Part shown: positions 9,362 through 18,006 of the stretch, one piece after another
Layout: the number at the start of each line of letters is the position of its first letter
Numbering within the stretch: the first letter of the stretch is position 1
From: Xanthomarina sp. F1114
GTDB lineage: Bacteria > Bacteroidota > Bacteroidia > Flavobacteriales > Flavobacteriaceae
NCBI RefSeq assembly: GCF_026410255.1
Contig: NZ_JAPMLL010000006.1
Location: forward strand, 62,001 to 126,000
DNA length: 64,000 nucleotides
Reading direction: 5' to 3'
The notes under the pieces: generated by a model
Told to the model about the DNA's origin: nothing
Databases searched by the model: none
Seen by the model: the letters and a program-made list of their open reading frames with translations, nothing else
Translations under genes and position numbers: made by a program

Positions 9362-9375
9362 AATGAATGATACTT

Positions 9376-9918
9376 TTAATTAAAAAAGCCTAAAACATCT
9401 TCAAATTGAGAACTATCGATATCTGCTTTTTGTACAGCATCCACAAGAGTTGCCATTTTTTCTGGACGCATATTGCTTCCTAAAACTCTAACAATACCAA
9501 AGCCCATATCTTTCGAGCTGGTGAATACAATAAACTCTTCGGCTGCATCATCATCACCAATATATTTGACAATTACTTTCGCAGTTTTATCGTTAAATTC
9601 AATCAGTTCAATATATTTTTTATTACTTAAAATAGATTTTACTTTAGCAAGCTCTTTAGTGTAAACATCTTGATTGCTATCCGTAATTTTAAATCCTAAA
9701 AAGTTGAGTCTTTTTACCGACTTATAAGCTTCCTTCTGCTCTTCAGTTAAAGAAGTTTCATCTAATTCTACAATAGTTGTAGGAATATCGGCTGAAATAA
9801 AATCCGGAGTTTCTTGATGATCTACAAAGTATGTCTGTAGAGACTCTCCATTATTACAACTTACTAGCATGATGAGTGCTAGTAAGCTGAATAGTGTTGT
9901 TTTAATTGAAGAATTCAT
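9376..9918 (-). CDS. DUF4252 lipoprotein
   Basis: 180 residues. Lipoprotein signal with LVSC, acceptor cysteine at 21, then a DUF4252-type domain of about 130 residues ending DSSQFEDVLGFFN. Function is unknown for the family. It follows another DUF4252 gene by five bases, downstream of an ECF sigma and a probable anti-sigma gene on the same strand, so the four probably form one regulated envelope unit. Confidence 0.72.
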   Translation of the reverse strand: MNSSIKTTLFSLLALIMLVSCNNGESLQTYFVDHQETPDFISADIPTTIVELDETSLTEEQKEAYKSVKRLNFLGFKITDSNQDVYTKELAKVKSILSNKKYIELIEFNDKTAKVIVKYIGDDDAAEEFIVFTSSKDMGFGIVRVLGSNMRPEKMATLVDAVQKADIDSSQFEDVLGFFN

Positions 9919-9923
9919 AAGTT

Positions 9924-10490
9924 TTACTTTTTGTTTTTCTTATCTAAATGCTCACTACCTTGAATGTTCATTTTCTTTGTAAGTTTAGAAATTTGGTTTA
10001 AATCAATGTCACCCGTTAAAGACACAACTACCGTTTCAAACTCACGTTTTTCGCCATTCATATTTACCTCTAAATCTTTTGTAACAGCACTTAGGCCATC
10101 TACAAACATTAGAAATTCACTTACATGGTCTTCGTCTCTTCCTTCTTTTACATAAAAGGTCATATTGACACCATTGTCTTTAACCTCCATGAGTTCTTCC
10201 AAAGCATTTTTACGAGATTGCACCCATTTGGATACATCTCCAGAAATAGTTTTATTACCAGTTGTAATAACTTTAAAGCTGGTTATACTATTTACCATGT
10301 CTATATATTCTTGTGCTTCAGGATCGTCTGTATTAATATCCATTTTTGCTAACATTTGAAACATTTTTGGTTTAATAGACACATAAGTTACTTCCGGATT
10401 ATCGCTGTATTTCGAAAAAATATCCTGTGCCATGGAAGTTAAAGGCAATAACATAATTGCCATTAAAAAGAGAATTGCTTTATTTTTCAT
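9924..10490 (-). CDS. DUF4252 exported protein
   Basis: 188 residues from the ATG at 10490, which gives a clear Sec signal peptide (MKNKAILFLMAIMLLPLTSMAQ, written here as positions 1-22 and ending in a typical SMA-Q cleavage site). An upstream in-frame ATG at 10523 would put eleven basic residues ahead of the signal and is less likely. The mature part has the DUF4252 pattern: FSKYSDNPEV at its start and NINL-like strand repeats, then a lysine-rich tail. Paralogue of the next gene downstream. Confidence 0.7.
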   Translation of the reverse strand: MKNKAILFLMAIMLLPLTSMAQDIFSKYSDNPEVTYVSIKPKMFQMLAKMDINTDDPEAQEYIDMVNSITSFKVITTGNKTISGDVSKWVQSRKNALEELMEVKDNGVNMTFYVKEGRDEDHVSEFLMFVDGLSAVTKDLEVNMNGEKREFETVVVSLTGDIDLNQISKLTKKMNIQGSEHLDKKNKK

Positions 10491-10576
10491 TTTTCTAGTT
10501 TTAAATTTATTATTCGATTTCATTTTAATTATTTTTTTAAGTTTCCTAGCAAGTATTATACCTGAATTGGATGGGT

Positions 10577-11053
10577 TTATTTAAAAATTATTTTTGTTTT
10601 AGTTTCCATTTCGTCCAAATAACCAACCTTAGACATTCCTGCATCTAATTGATCCAGATAACCCAGTTTTTCAGTTCCTTTATTTAAACTATTAGAAATT
10701 AGTTCTAGAGATTTAACCACTTCGTTATACGCGGTCATTGGATCGTCGAAAGTTCCTAAATCGTCTTCTTGTTGAAAGATAGGTGTATTAAAAAAGATGC
10801 CTAATAATAGAATTGCTACTGCTGCTACCGAAATCCACTTATAACTTATAGTTTTCTTAGATTTTAATGGAACAGTTTTAGTAAAGGTTTCTTTTTGGTT
10901 TACCGTAAAGTAAGTAAACATAGGTTTGTAAATCTCTAAATGTGTTGCAACAGTTTCTTGCGAAAAATAGTTTTTTAACTCTTGCTCCTCTTTTAAAGTT
11001 GTTTCGCCGTTTTCGTACTTTTCAAGTAAGTTTTCTATATTATTTAGCTCCAT
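10577..11053 (-). CDS. Probable anti-sigma factor, single-pass membrane protein
   Basis: 158 residues. The N-terminal 60 residues have the IENLLEKYENGETTLKEEQE pattern common to short anti-sigma domains of Bacteroidota, followed by one membrane helix at about 73-89 and an outside domain of about 65 residues. It overlaps the ECF sigma gene by 14 bp, the arrangement usual for a sigma/anti-sigma pair. No FecR domain is visible. The role is inferred from topology and context. Confidence 0.68.
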   Translation of the reverse strand: MELNNIENLLEKYENGETTLKEEQELKNYFSQETVATHLEIYKPMFTYFTVNQKETFTKTVPLKSKKTISYKWISVAAVAILLLGIFFNTPIFQQEDDLGTFDDPMTAYNEVVKSLELISNSLNKGTEKLGYLDQLDAGMSKVGYLDEMETKTKIIFK

Positions 11054-11549
11054 AACTATGTGTTTTAGTTAATTGTTCTCTTATTGATTTTCTTGCTCTG
11101 GACAAAGCCACTCTTACTGCCGTATTTTTCATGTCTAACATTTTGGCTATTTCATCCAAATCGTATTGTTCTATATCTCTTAATTGAATAATTATTTTTT
11201 GCTGTTCGGGTAAATTCTCAATAATTTTTGCTACCCAATTGACACTATCGTTTAATTCAATCTGTTTTTGTAAAGACGTGTTTTTGTCTTGATAATTACT
11301 ATGTACAATTTTTAAGTTTTGCGCATGTTTGGACTTTAATTTATCCAAACAAAAATTCTTGGTCATCGTCATAGAAAATGCTTCCACATTTTTATACTCT
11401 TCAATCTTTGTTTTATTATTCCACAGTTTTAGCAAAATTTCTTGTGTCGCATCCTCTGCTTCTTCCCTCGAAACCAATAATCGTTTTGCTAAACGAAAGA
11501 TTTTGTCTTTAAAAGGTATGACAATATTTAAAAATTCTGCCTGTGTCAT
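11040..11549 (-). CDS. ECF-type RNA polymerase sigma factor
   Basis: 169 residues with region 2 at about 10-80 (EEAEDATQEILLKLW, the core-binding and -10 recognition helix) and region 4 at about 105-160 (LPEQQKIIIQLRDIEQYDLDE then a helix-turn-helix with NTAVRVALSRARKSIREQL). Group 4 extracytoplasmic-function sigma factor. It probably controls its own operon, which includes the overlapping anti-sigma gene and two DUF4252 envelope proteins, and possibly the divergent S41 peptidase. Confidence 0.9.
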   Translation of the reverse strand: MTQAEFLNIVIPFKDKIFRLAKRLLVSREEAEDATQEILLKLWNNKTKIEEYKNVEAFSMTMTKNFCLDKLKSKHAQNLKIVHSNYQDKNTSLQKQIELNDSVNWVAKIIENLPEQQKIIIQLRDIEQYDLDEIAKMLDMKNTAVRVALSRARKSIREQLTKTHSYGAK

Positions 11550-11688
11550 AGTTTTGTTTGGATTGTAACAGCTGGTTTATGTCTGTCTATTATTACGACG
11601 ATACATTTGTTGTTTTGTTACAAAAAATTTTTAGTCTAAGATAAAGTAAGTACTTTTATTCCGATTACTCTGAAGTAAAAGTTCTTTT

Positions 11689-13116
11689 ATGAAAATCAAA
11701 CATTTAAAATTTATTGGTCTATTATTAGTGTCTTCACTCCTTACTGTTGGGTGTTTTGAAGATCTTGACGACCATCCTGCTGCAACTAAAGATTTAAACA
11801 ATTTTGTTTGGAAAGGTCTAAATACCTATTATTTATATAAAGATAATGTTCCTGATTTAGCAAACGATAGATTTTCTACATCTGAATATGAAAATTATTT
11901 AAACAGCTTTTCTTTTCCTGAAGATTTATTCGAAAATCTCATTTACCAAAGACAAACTATTGATAGGTTTAGTTGGATAACAGACAATTATATTGAATTA
12001 CAGCAACAGCTTAACGGAACAACTTATAACAACGGCATGGAGTTTGGACTAGTTCGTTTTTCAAATACAAGTACTGAGGTTTTTGGATATGTCCGTTATG
12101 TGTTACCAAATACAGATGCTGAAAGTAAAGGCATAAAACGTGGAGATATATTCCACGCCATAAATGGTGTTCCTCTAAATATAAATAACTACAGAGACTT
12201 ATTAAGTGCTAATAATTACACCATAAATTTAGCTATATACAACGATAATGGCACAACAGAAACAACTGACGATTCTATAGACCCAATCAATCAAAGTGTA
12301 AATCTAAGCAAGTCTCCTTATACCGAAAATCCTATTTTTATAAAACAAGTGCTAGAAGTGGCCAACCAAAACGTGGGTTATTTAATGTACAACGGTTTTA
12401 CAAGAGATTTCGACATGCAACTTAACGATGCCTTTGGGTATTTTAAATCTCAAAACATCCAAAACTTGGTCCTGGATTTACGTTATAATTCTGGAGGTTC
12501 GGTCAATACGGCAATTCTCTTATCCAGTATGATTACCGGGCAATTTACAGGACAGGTTTTTAATACCAATCAATGGAATAGTGAGATTCAATCGCAATTA
12601 AATCCAGGTTCTTTAATAAATAATTTTGTCAATAATGATGATGGAACTTCGTTAAACAGCCTAAGTTTAGGAAAACTATATGTTTTAACTAGTAAAAGTA
12701 CAGCCTCGGCAAGCGAATTGGTAATTAATTGTTTGAATCCGTATATTGAAGTTGTTCAAATTGGAACAAGTACTACAGGAAAATATCAAGCGTCTATAAC
12801 TCTTTACGACTCGCCAGATTTTAGTGGCAGAGATGTTAACCCAATTCACACCTATGCCATGCAACCTTTGGTTTTAAAAACATCTAATTCCATTGGAAAT
12901 ACAGATTATAACGATGGCCTTTACCCAACAATTCAGGCTAAGGAACGCTATGGACATTTAGGCGTTTTAGGGGATCCAGACGAAACACTATTAGCCATAG
13001 CTTTACAACAAATTACGGATGGTGGCAGAATATCTATACAACCACCTAACTCTATTGAAGTAATTGGAGACAGTAAAGATTTTACTTTTACCAAAAACAG
13101 AATGTATATAGATTAG
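11689..13116 (+). CDS. S41 family peptidase, lipoprotein
   Basis: 475 residues. Lipoprotein signal with cysteine at 22 (TVGC). A PDZ-like segment at about 115-170 (YVLPNTDAESKGIKRGDIF) precedes the C-terminal-processing-protease domain, with LDLRYNSGGSV near 262 and the catalytic serine in STASASEL near 337-344; the lysine of TTGKYQ near 365 is placed as expected for the Ser-Lys dyad. Probably tethered to the outer membrane and acting in envelope proteolysis. Divergent from the sigma operon and directly upstream of the split Dph6-like gene. Confidence 0.9.
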   Translation: MKIKHLKFIGLLLVSSLLTVGCFEDLDDHPAATKDLNNFVWKGLNTYYLYKDNVPDLANDRFSTSEYENYLNSFSFPEDLFENLIYQRQTIDRFSWITDNYIELQQQLNGTTYNNGMEFGLVRFSNTSTEVFGYVRYVLPNTDAESKGIKRGDIFHAINGVPLNINNYRDLLSANNYTINLAIYNDNGTTETTDDSIDPINQSVNLSKSPYTENPIFIKQVLEVANQNVGYLMYNGFTRDFDMQLNDAFGYFKSQNIQNLVLDLRYNSGGSVNTAILLSSMITGQFTGQVFNTNQWNSEIQSQLNPGSLINNFVNNDDGTSLNSLSLGKLYVLTSKSTASASELVINCLNPYIEVVQIGTSTTGKYQASITLYDSPDFSGRDVNPIHTYAMQPLVLKTSNSIGNTDYNDGLYPTIQAKERYGHLGVLGDPDETLLAIALQQITDGGRISIQPPNSIEVIGDSKDFTFTKNRMYID

Positions 13117-13147
13117 AAATGAATAATTTCTACTGTATTTTTAATTT

Positions 13148-13339
13148 ATGACAGCTTACAAAACCTACTTTAATTGGAGTACTGGAAAAGATTCTGCCCT
13201 GGCACTTTATTACTTATTACAAGATAAAGGTTTTAGTGTTGATAAACTAGTAACAACCGTTGAGCACAAGGCTGAGCCAACGCTCGGCAGGCACATTTAT
13301 TTTTTGCCAAACCACGCCATCAAACGCACAAAAAAATAA
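13148..13339 (+). pseudogene. 5' fragment of a Dph6-like ATP-pyrophosphatase gene, split by an insertion
   Basis: The first 37 codons encode YFNWSTGKDSALALYYLL, the ATP-binding PP-loop (SxGKDSA) of the diphthine-ammonia-ligase-like family, and run on to KLVTT. After codon 37 the frame enters foreign sequence and stops at 13339. The rest of the gene, in frame, resumes at 19702 with TINSAFNRVSMHG. Joining the two at the shared AACC gives an open frame of about 232 codons, the usual size of this bacterial family. In bacteria the enzyme's substrate is unknown, because diphthamide is not made. Confidence 0.85.
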
Positions 13340-13350
13340 AAGAGCCTGCT
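13259..13350. repeat. Stem-loop cluster at the left end of the insert (attC-like?)
   Basis: Two nested structures are seen. A small hairpin GCTGAGC-CAAC-GCTCGGC with one T-G wobble lies at about 13271-13288. A large imperfect inverted repeat pairs 13287-13307 (GCAGGC, then TTTATTTTTT) with 13326-13349 (AAAAAATAAA, then GCCTGC), with two mismatches, around an 18-base loop. Together with GTTGAGC at 13259 it resembles a folded single-strand recombination site, but no known attC was matched. A terminator is the plain alternative. Confidence 0.4.
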
Positions 13351-13530
13351 TTCCCACTCTGTAAAACAGGACTTACAAATAAGAAACAAACAAAAACTAA
13401 TTTTCAACTTACTCGTCGTATTTTCATTTTTTCGCGTTAACACTTCTTAACACTATATAACACTGATTAACTATTTTTTGGCTTGTATATGCTTTGCTTT
13501 GTTTTATATAAACAATTAAATTAAAATTTC

Positions 13531-13773
13531 ATGAAAAAATTAGTAACCCTTTCGATGTTAGGACTTATGTCTGTAGCGGTATTTGCCTCAAATGAAGGAA
13601 GTACTAAAGGCTTTTTTGAAGCAAATTTAGAGCACACAAACAGTGCAGAAACTCTTAATGCCGTAAAAGCACAAATTACTGTAAATTGTGAAGACGGTTC
13701 TTCATACACTGTTAGTTGTGATAGTTGCACTACTGGGCAACTTATAGATATTGCATGGACTTTGTGTAACTAA
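13531..13773 (+). CDS. Small secreted cysteine-rich peptide precursor
   Basis: 80 residues. A Sec signal peptide (about 1-19, ending VFA) is followed by a polar leader with the segment AETLNAVKAQITVNC and a C-terminal part holding all four cysteines at 53, 63, 66 and 79 (CEDGSS, SCDSC, TLCN). The layout recalls the NVEALA-type small exported peptides of Bacteroidota, though the exact NVEALA box is not present. It is first in the inserted cassette, closed by its own terminator, and followed by a GLPGLI protein and an outer-membrane barrel. A role as secreted signal, toxin or structural peptide is inference only. Confidence 0.7.
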   Translation: MKKLVTLSMLGLMSVAVFASNEGSTKGFFEANLEHTNSAETLNAVKAQITVNCEDGSSYTVSCDSCTTGQLIDIAWTLCN

Positions 13774-13782
13774 ACTATCTAC

Positions 13783-13812
13783 CCTTCTCGGTTGAACTGA
13801 GAAGGATTTTTA
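13783..13812 (+). terminator. Terminator after the small peptide gene
   Basis: CCTTCTC and GAGAAGG, extendable to eleven pairs with one mismatch, form a stem followed by ATTTTTA. It lies ten bases after the stop codon and 25 before the next gene, so it may set peptide mRNA above that of the downstream genes. Confidence 0.7.
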
Positions 13813-13837
13813 TACAATTAAAAACAATCACAGTATT

Positions 13838-14632
13838 ATGAGATATTTAATATTTTTCTTCCTTGTTACATTAACTGATATCTGTAGTGCCCAGAATAAG
13901 GGCATTGTTTATTATGGACATATAGAAAGCCCTGGAAAAGGTGGTCCTGCCGGGTTGGACTTTAATGCTTATTTGGTCTTTGACAAGACTGCTTCCTATT
14001 ATGTAACTGCAAAAGATTCACTGGAAAATCAAGCTGAATTAGAAAGGCAACAAACCAAAGAAGTAAATGGAACAACCCAAATGTATGTGGGTAAGCATAC
14101 ATTGCCACAAGGTAAGCAGGTATATTATAACCGCCACAAAGACAGCCTTTGGTGGAACAAAAAGTATAAAGAACCTGTTTATGGTCGTGAAAAAAGAGAT
14201 AGAATCAATTGGAAATTAGAATCCGAAACCAAAACCTTTGGAGGACTTACTTGTCATAAAGCTACCGGAGTTTTCAGAGGGAAAACCTATACTGCTTGGT
14301 ATACAAAAAAAATACCTTTGCCATACGGGCCTTGGAAACTACAGGGACTTCCAGGGATTATACTTGAAGCCTACGATGAGAAAAAGGAAATGTACTTGTA
14401 TTTTAAATCAATAGAATATCCTACACCACAGAACCTATCAATAGGGCCAGTTGTAAAACCCAAAGAAGACAGCAATTACAATTGGATTTCACTTAACGAG
14501 TACAAAAACTTATTAGAAAAATTAGTCGAAAGAAACAAAACGAAAGCCATACTGATTGCCAAACAAATAGGTGGAGATGTAACCGTAGATTCAGGAGGCA
14601 TTGAAACATTAAGCGTTGAGCTTTTTAATTAA
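13838..14632 (+). CDS. GLPGLI family protein
   Basis: 264 residues, signal peptide of about 18 residues (ending CSAQ). The naming motif appears as WKLQGLPGIILEAYD near 167-181, with LTCHKATGVFRGKTYTAWYT upstream, which is the typical strand pattern of the family. GLPGLI proteins are periplasmic or surface proteins of Bacteroidota, often coded beside TonB-receptor-like barrels; their biochemical role is unknown. Here it lies between the small peptide gene and an 868-residue outer-membrane protein, followed by a terminator. Confidence 0.85.
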   Translation: MRYLIFFFLVTLTDICSAQNKGIVYYGHIESPGKGGPAGLDFNAYLVFDKTASYYVTAKDSLENQAELERQQTKEVNGTTQMYVGKHTLPQGKQVYYNRHKDSLWWNKKYKEPVYGREKRDRINWKLESETKTFGGLTCHKATGVFRGKTYTAWYTKKIPLPYGPWKLQGLPGIILEAYDEKKEMYLYFKSIEYPTPQNLSIGPVVKPKEDSNYNWISLNEYKNLLEKLVERNKTKAILIAKQIGGDVTVDSGGIETLSVELFN

Positions 14633-14657
14633 ATTTCGATTTTTTTTAAGTTTTATC

Positions 14658-14688
14658 AAACCCCATTTGCTTATGGGGTTTCATTTTT
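14658..14688 (+). terminator. Terminator after the GLPGLI gene
   Basis: AAACCCCAT and ATGGGGTTT form a perfect nine-base stem around TTGCTT, followed by CATTTTT. It lies 14 bases before the ATG of the outer-membrane protein, so read-through or a promoter inside this short gap would be needed for the next gene. Confidence 0.75.
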
Positions 14689-14701
14689 ACAAGATGCCTC
14701 A

Positions 14702-17308
14702 ATGAGATCTATATTACCTCTTATATTCCTTTTCGTAACTATCCGTATTTTGGGGCAAGATATCAGCGTTTCGGGCTCAATAACTAACCATCAACTTCAA
14801 CCTATTGAAAGTGCTCTTGTATTAGTTAAGAGCCAAAATAATGATGTTTTGAGTTATACATATAGTAATGAAAAAGGCTTCTATCTGTTAGAATTTGAAA
14901 CAGACACCGTGCAATTATATTTGATCGAAGTTTCAAGTTTGGGCTATACTACAATTAAAAGGGAAGTAGAGATAAACAAACCCACTCAGAACATCAACTT
15001 TAAAATGGAGGAGCAAATGGAGTCCTTAAAAGAAGTTGTAGTAGAAGCACACCAAAAAATTAGGATAAACGCTGATACTACTTTTATCAGGGTGTCCCCA
15101 TACACCACAAAAACAGAAGAAACTGTTGAAGATGTTTTAAGGCGGTTGCCAGGAATAGAAATTTTACCCGATGGCAGTATAAAAGCCCATGGAAAACCTA
15201 TAGAAAGCCTGTTGATAGAAGGAGAAAATATTTTAGGAAAAAACTATAAAATTCTATCCAAGAATTTGGATGCTAAAACATTGGAGGAAGTCCAAATTTT
15301 AGACCATTACGAAGAGAATCCCATTTTCAAAAACCTGTCAAATTCAGAAAAAGTAGCCATAAACCTAAAGTTAAAAAATGATTTTAAAAATATTTGGTTT
15401 GGCAATGTTTCTGCAGGTTATGGATTTAAAAACCGTTATCAAAGAGCAATAACATTAGGTTTGTTGAAAAAGCGGATAAAACTGCTGGAATTTAGCAATG
15501 GTAACAACATAGGGGATAAAGCAGCGAACCTTTTGAGCAATGATGAAATCGTGATTGATTTATCTCAAATGTTTCAACATATAGAGAAGAAACCATTTTT
15601 GGTTTTTTCAATCGATGAGCAGGAAAACAATGTGTTTAATAGTAGGAGTAGTTTCAACACGTCCATGCTTCATTCGCTTGGCCTGTCTTCAAAAATAAGC
15701 GAAAGGTTTACCGTTAGAGGTTCTGCAAATTTTGTTTATGACAAAACCACACAAGACTATCAAGCCATTACCCAATATAATACAGGGGAGAACTCGACTA
15801 CATTTTCAGAAACAAATAACTATCAAAATAATAACCAGGCTGGTTCAGGAGAATTAGAACTAAAATACATTCCTAACTCAAAAAATTACCTAACTAATAT
15901 TATTAAATATACCTTTAATCCTCAAAAAGCATTTAATGGCATAATCTTAGGCAACACAAATGTATTGCAACAAAACGATGCTTTTTCAGAAACATTTTAT
16001 AACCATTTAGAACACACCTATCTTTTAACGCCTAATACAGCATTGTATAATTATCTTTATTTAGGCTATGGCAGTTCAAAGGAAAGCGTAAAAATTGAAT
16101 ACCCAGTCCTAAATGATTTTTTAGAAATAGAAAACCCCGAACCTGTTTTTCAGGATGCTTCAGATAAGTTTAATTATTACGGTTTGCAAAGCACCTTGCT
16201 TACTAAACGAAGAAAATGGGAAAACCAGTTGAAGTTTTACGCCCATATGGAAAATGAAAATGCTTCAAGCAGACTTTTTACTAAAAACCAAAATGATTTT
16301 GAAGATTATACAAATAACCTAAAAATCGATAATAATTTTGTTTCGGTATCCAATGCTTTTAAATATAAACTAAAACAAGATAATTACATAAGAGGCAGCT
16401 TTATTTTTACCCAAGATTGGTTTAATAAAAATAACTATTTACTAAAAAGTGCCTCTCTCACTTTTAGACAAAAGTTAAAAAATATTGGAGACATTAGGAT
16501 AGGCTACAATTACAAAGAAGATTTGCCAAAAACACCAATGCTTCTATATAATTTTGCTTTAAACTCATATCAAGGTTTCGAAAAAGGAACCAATAAAATT
16601 ACCAAATTGAAAAGTTCAATTTTTTCATTTAATTACAGTTTTTACAACGATATTAAAGGGTTCTCTGTTAATAGTTCTGTATTGCACACAATTACGCATT
16701 TGGGTTATGCAACCAATACATCTATAAACAATAATTTCATTTTCGTCGATTTGTTACCTTATTCTGGAGGAAGTAATACTTTAGCCAATGCCAGTCTTAC
16801 CAGTTATTTTAGTAAATTAAAAATAGCCACCAAATGGGAAACTAGTCAAAGTTTTATAGAATCCCCTCTTTCTGACGACGGAGAAGAAGTATTTAACCTT
16901 AAAAATTATTCAGGAAACTATGCTTTTTCTGCAAGCTCTTATTTTAACAAATGGTTTAATTTTTCAGGTGGGTTTTCTTATAAGTTTTCTTCTTCAAAAG
17001 TAGATAGGGAATCGAATTCTTTTAAATCAAAAAAGGTTTTCTTAGACTTAAATATTAAAATTTCAGAATCATTAAAAGCCACTGTAAATAATGAGTCTTA
17101 TTTATTGGAAAATGATACATATCTTTTTTTAAACGCAACCATTACCTACGAGCCTCAAAAAAGCAGATGGTCTACAAGCTTATACTTAAATAATTTATTT
17201 AATGAAGAAGATTATCTGGTTGAACAGATTAGCTCATTTATGTCCTATCAAAAACTCATTAAGTTAGCGCCTGCATATGCACTTTTCAGTATAAAATATA
17301 GATTTTAG
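14702..17308 (+). CDS. TonB-receptor-like outer-membrane protein with carboxypeptidase-regulatory-like domain
   Basis: 868 residues. Signal peptide of about 18 residues; a CarboxypepD_reg-like beta-sandwich at about 22-105 (VSGSITNHQLQPIESALV ... KVEI-like end); a plug domain at about 118-215 (VEDVLRRLPGIEILPDGSI, IEGENILGKNYKILSKNL); then a long aromatic-rich beta-barrel ending in FSIKYRF with the terminal phenylalanine of outer-membrane barrels. This is the Bacteroidota barrel class that often accompanies GLPGLI proteins and lacks a clear TonB box. It could take up or export a ligand, possibly the peptide coded upstream; that is inference. Confidence 0.87.
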   Translation: MRSILPLIFLFVTIRILGQDISVSGSITNHQLQPIESALVLVKSQNNDVLSYTYSNEKGFYLLEFETDTVQLYLIEVSSLGYTTIKREVEINKPTQNINFKMEEQMESLKEVVVEAHQKIRINADTTFIRVSPYTTKTEETVEDVLRRLPGIEILPDGSIKAHGKPIESLLIEGENILGKNYKILSKNLDAKTLEEVQILDHYEENPIFKNLSNSEKVAINLKLKNDFKNIWFGNVSAGYGFKNRYQRAITLGLLKKRIKLLEFSNGNNIGDKAANLLSNDEIVIDLSQMFQHIEKKPFLVFSIDEQENNVFNSRSSFNTSMLHSLGLSSKISERFTVRGSANFVYDKTTQDYQAITQYNTGENSTTFSETNNYQNNNQAGSGELELKYIPNSKNYLTNIIKYTFNPQKAFNGIILGNTNVLQQNDAFSETFYNHLEHTYLLTPNTALYNYLYLGYGSSKESVKIEYPVLNDFLEIENPEPVFQDASDKFNYYGLQSTLLTKRRKWENQLKFYAHMENENASSRLFTKNQNDFEDYTNNLKIDNNFVSVSNAFKYKLKQDNYIRGSFIFTQDWFNKNNYLLKSASLTFRQKLKNIGDIRIGYNYKEDLPKTPMLLYNFALNSYQGFEKGTNKITKLKSSIFSFNYSFYNDIKGFSVNSSVLHTITHLGYATNTSINNNFIFVDLLPYSGGSNTLANASLTSYFSKLKIATKWETSQSFIESPLSDDGEEVFNLKNYSGNYAFSASSYFNKWFNFSGGFSYKFSSSKVDRESNSFKSKKVFLDLNIKISESLKATVNNESYLLENDTYLFLNATITYEPQKSRWSTSLYLNNLFNEEDYLVEQISSFMSYQKLIKLAPAYALFSIKYRF

Positions 17309-17319
17309 CCTTGTTGAAA

Positions 17320-18006
17320 TCACACTACAAACTTGTAGCCAACTCCTCTAACATTTAAGATTTTGATAGTTTTATCTTGAGATAATTTTTTTCTTAATTT
17401 ACTGATAAATACATCCATACTTCTAGCAGAATAAAAAGAGGTGTCTCCCCACAATTGTTTTAACACTAAAGAACGCTCCACAACTTTATTTTTGTGTTGC
17501 AACAAAAGTAACAGCAGTAAACTTTCTTTACTAGTAAGGTCTTCCTTATTTTCTTCTTTATATTGAAGTGTTTGCTTTTTAGAATTAAACTTATAATTAC
17601 CTATAACCATGTCTTTTTCTCCATGAGAAACCATTTGTTTATTGTTCAACAAATTTTTAATTCGCGCAATAAGTTCCTCTATACTAAATGGTTTTTTTAG
17701 ATAATCATTACCACCAGTATTAAATCCTTCAACAACGTCATGAGGTTGTGATTTTGCTGTTAGGAAAATTATTGGCGTTTCCTCATCTGTTTTCCTGATG
17801 TGTTGCGCTAAAGTAAAACCATCCATTTTTGGCATCATGACATCAAGCACCAAAATATCTGGTTTTTGAGCCCTGTACAATATAAACGCCTCATCTCCAT
17901 CATGGCATAGTTGTACGACAAAACCTCTAGTTTCAAGACTTTCTTTTACAATTTGACCAAGCGTTATTTCGTCTTCTGCAAATAAAATGGTGTGCTCTTT
18001 ATTCAT
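17320..18006 (-). CDS. OmpR-family response regulator
   Basis: 228 residues. Receiver domain 1-120 with acidic pair E11/D12, phospho-acceptor D55 (LVLDVMMPK), the threonine in IIFLTAKS and the lysine of LKKPFS. Winged-helix DNA-binding domain from about 130 to the end (LTSKESLLLLLLLQHKN, SMDVFISKLRKKL, NVRGVGYKF). The gene overlaps the histidine kinase by four bases (ATGA) and converges on the outer-membrane gene with only 11 bp between. It probably controls the peptide/GLPGLI/barrel genes of the same insert. Confidence 0.92.
   Translation of the reverse strand: MNKEHTILFAEDEITLGQIVKESLETRGFVVQLCHDGDEAFILYRAQKPDILVLDVMMPKMDGFTLAQHIRKTDEETPIIFLTAKSQPHDVVEGFNTGGNDYLKKPFSIEELIARIKNLLNNKQMVSHGEKDMVIGNYKFNSKKQTLQYKEENKEDLTSKESLLLLLLLQHKNKVVERSLVLKQLWGDTSFYSARSMDVFISKLRKKLSQDKTIKILNVRGVGYKFVV

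Noticed and set aside
13476-13520. Promoter of the small peptide gene
   Set aside because: TATGCTTTG and TTTGTTTTATATAAAC look promoter-like, but no exact TAnnTTTG with a -33 partner is present, so it was not listed.
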